DNA from: an uncultured Eubacteriales bacterium | Lineage (GTDB): Bacteria; Bacillota; Clostridia; Oscillospirales; CAG-272 | Direction: 5' to 3' | Length of the DNA: 7,110 nucleotides | Assembly (NCBI GenBank): GCA_958414825.1 | Contig: CATYXQ010000073.1 | Span: forward strand, 1 to 7,110 | Shown: positions 5,596-7,110 of the stretch, one piece after another | Layout: the number at the start of each line of letters is the position of its first letter | Position numbering within the stretch: position 1 is the first letter of the stretch | The notes under the pieces: generated by a model | Told to the model about the DNA's origin: nothing | What the model saw: only the letters and a program-made list of their open reading frames with translations | Database searches by the model: none | Translations under genes and position numbers: made by a program

Positions 5596-7070
5596 TGAAT
5601 CTCAAAAAAATTGTGGCTATGGCGGTTGTCGGATGTTCTGTATTTGTGCTTTCATCCTGCGGAGACGATCCCGGTGTTACAACCACCGATAACAGTAGTC
5701 AAACTGATGTGCCGGTAACAACAACCGAAAGCATAGGCAGCACGGATTTTGAAACGGAACTCAAAAATTACAATGGGTATGATTTTACAATTCTTTCTGC
5801 AGGTAATGTTGCTTATGACGACTTTTCTTATGATGAAGCTTCTTCTGTAGCGCTGGATAATGCAATGTATCAGCGTCAGCAAAAAGTGGAAAGCGATTAC
5901 CATGTCAATATCGATTCTATCGTACAAAAAGCCTATTCTGTTGGCAACGGTCCCGGATATCAGAAAATTTCACAGGCGGTTTTAGGCGGAGACTGTTTTT
6001 ATGATGCGGCGCTTGTTGCCGGATACGATGTGTCGGTTTTAGCCTATAACGATATGCTCTATGATATGAATTCCATTTCTACGCTGCATCTTGAAAAAGC
6101 ATGGTGGGATCAACAGGCCAATCGCGAGCTTGCAATCAATGATCTGATGTTTTTTACGACCGGAGATATCACAAATCAGGACAACGACTCGGTATTTACG
6201 CTGGTATTCAATAAAAAGCTGTTCGAGGACTATCAGCTTGAAGACCCGTATGCGCTCGTCAAAGAAAACAAATGGACGCTGGAGAATTTCGGAAAGCTTA
6301 CCAAGGCGGTCGGTCAGGATTTGAACCATGACGATAAGCGAGATGAGAACGATCTGTTCGGTTTGCTTGTTTGGGATGATGCAATCATGGGAATTATCAA
6401 CGCCAGCGGCGAAAAGTGCGCGACTGTGCAGGAAAACGGCGAAATTGTTCTTTCACTTTATAATGAAAGAACCGTCAGCCTGCTGGAGCAGTATTTTGAT
6501 ATTATATTTGATGAAAATTCCGCTTTTTGCTATCAAAGACATATCAAAACCGGCGCCGACATGTGGAACAACAATCAGGCGCTGTTTTGGATGACCGCAA
6601 TGGCCAATATTCCGGCTATGCGTACAATGGAGGCTGATTTTGGAATTTTACCGTATCCAAAGATGACTGCCGAACAGGATTCGTATCATAATACCATTTC
6701 TCCATATAATTCTCAGTTCTATTGCGTTCCCCTTATCCAAAACGATGTGGAGATGACCGGTACGATTCTGGAGGCGCTGGCTTATTATGGATATACCATC
6801 GTAAAACCGGCGTATTATGATAAAACATTGGTGGGGCAGAGCACGCGCGATGACGAGAGTTCGGAGATGCTGGACATTATCTTCTCTACGCTGTCCTTTG
6901 ACTTCGGTTATTATTATCAGGTCGGCAGCTTTAACAGCCAGTTAATTTTTATGGTACGTGAATACGACCGCAACTTTACCTCGCGTTACAATACTTATAA
7001 AACCGAAGCGGAAACAAAACTGGATACGATCAATACATTTTTCAAACAAGTTATAAGCAAATGGAACTAA
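5595..7070 (+). CDS. extracellular solute-binding lipoprotein of an ABC (sugar-type) importer
   Basis: This 491-residue lipoprotein starts MNLKKIVAMAVVG and has a lipobox L-S-S-C22 followed by G-D-D. Signal peptidase II would cut before C22, leaving a lipid-anchored protein on the outer membrane face. A Thr/Ser-rich tether (about 28-50) leads into the binding domain. Features common in Clostridia family-1 solute-binding proteins are visible: NYNGYDFTILSAG, ALDNAMYQRQQKVE, NKWTLENFGKL, the DLNHDDKRDENDLFGL loop near residue 242 (a D-x-N-x-D metal-loop pattern), and KPAYYDKTL...RDDESSEMLDIIF at about 404-429. The ligand cannot be read from sequence; an oligosaccharide or monosaccharide is likely from the family and the glycosidase neighbour. 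Two ATG codons are in tandem, at 5592 and 5595. The GGGAAG-type ribosome site at 5584-5589 is better spaced for 5595; a start at 5592 would add one Met and overlap the upstream stop as ATGA. Either way translation is coupled to the upstream gene. The reading frame is open further upstream to an ATG at 5499, but that extension would bury the lipoprotein signal and is rejected. Confidence 0.92.
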   Translation: MNLKKIVAMAVVGCSVFVLSSCGDDPGVTTTDNSSQTDVPVTTTESIGSTDFETELKNYNGYDFTILSAGNVAYDDFSYDEASSVALDNAMYQRQQKVESDYHVNIDSIVQKAYSVGNGPGYQKISQAVLGGDCFYDAALVAGYDVSVLAYNDMLYDMNSISTLHLEKAWWDQQANRELAINDLMFFTTGDITNQDNDSVFTLVFNKKLFEDYQLEDPYALVKENKWTLENFGKLTKAVGQDLNHDDKRDENDLFGLLVWDDAIMGIINASGEKCATVQENGEIVLSLYNERTVSLLEQYFDIIFDENSAFCYQRHIKTGADMWNNNQALFWMTAMANIPAMRTMEADFGILPYPKMTAEQDSYHNTISPYNSQFYCVPLIQNDVEMTGTILEALAYYGYTIVKPAYYDKTLVGQSTRDDESSEMLDIIFSTLSFDFGYYYQVGSFNSQLIFMVREYDRNFTSRYNTYKTEAETKLDTINTFFKQVISKWN

Positions 7071-7072
7071 AA

Positions 7073-7077
7073 GGGAG
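7073..7077 (+). promoter_or_regulatory. Shine-Dalgarno site for the next gene
   Basis: GGGAG, within AAGGGAGAG, lies nine bases before the TTG at 7087 and just after the stop at 7068-7070. It is the main reason to call a TTG start for the following partial frame. Confidence 0.6.
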
Positions 7078-7086
7078 AGATATACC

Positions 7087-7110
7087 TTGATTAAAGAGTT
7101 TTATTCAGAT
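7087..7110 (+). CDS. start of a further gene, only eight codons visible (partial)
   Basis: A frame opening with TTG reads (M)IKEFYSD and is open to the window edge. It begins 16 bases after the lipoprotein stop and has a well-placed ribosome site. The product cannot be identified from eight residues. The usual neighbours of a sugar-binding lipoprotein are ABC permease genes, but this short start does not show a membrane segment, so a glycosidase or another binding-associated protein is equally possible. No ATG or GTG alternative start is visible before the window ends. Confidence 0.45.

Overview
The window reads as part of a plus-strand carbohydrate-use gene cluster from a Gram-positive anaerobe, most likely a Clostridia-type Bacillota (Oscillospiraceae-like) from a gut, rumen or similar community. 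This placement is inferred from three things: a copper-amine-oxidase-type 'stalk' domain, a lipoprotein solute-binding protein of a style common in that group, and strong purine-rich Shine-Dalgarno sites. No rRNA, tRNA or other marker is present to confirm it.

Layout. Bases 1-90 are the last 29 codons and the stop of an upstream gene that ends in a stalk domain. Bases 91-186 form a short intergenic gap with a weak hairpin/T-tract and a clear ribosome binding site. Bases 187-5595 encode one very large exported protein of 1802 residues. It has a signal peptide, four tandem diverged cassettes rich in GG turns that look like beta-solenoid modules, a GH43-like five-bladed propeller, an Ig-like domain, and a C-terminal membrane helix with a basic tail. 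Its stop codon overlaps the start of a 491-residue lipoprotein (5595-7070), an extracellular solute-binding protein of an ABC sugar-type importer. After a 16-base gap with another good ribosome binding site, a third gene probably starts with TTG at 7087 and runs off the window.

How the parts may work together (inference). The giant protein would sit on the outer face of the membrane and bind or trim a plant or host glycan through its GH43-like domain. The co-translated lipoprotein would capture the released sugars for an importer whose permeases may lie downstream.

The most notable points are the unusual four-cassette plus GH43 plus membrane-anchor architecture, and two apparent losses of conserved GH43 residues. 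These losses raise the possibility that the propeller is altered in activity or only binds. I see no CRISPR array, insertion sequence, RNA gene or phage gene, and nothing that amounts to a clearly new defence or mobile system.
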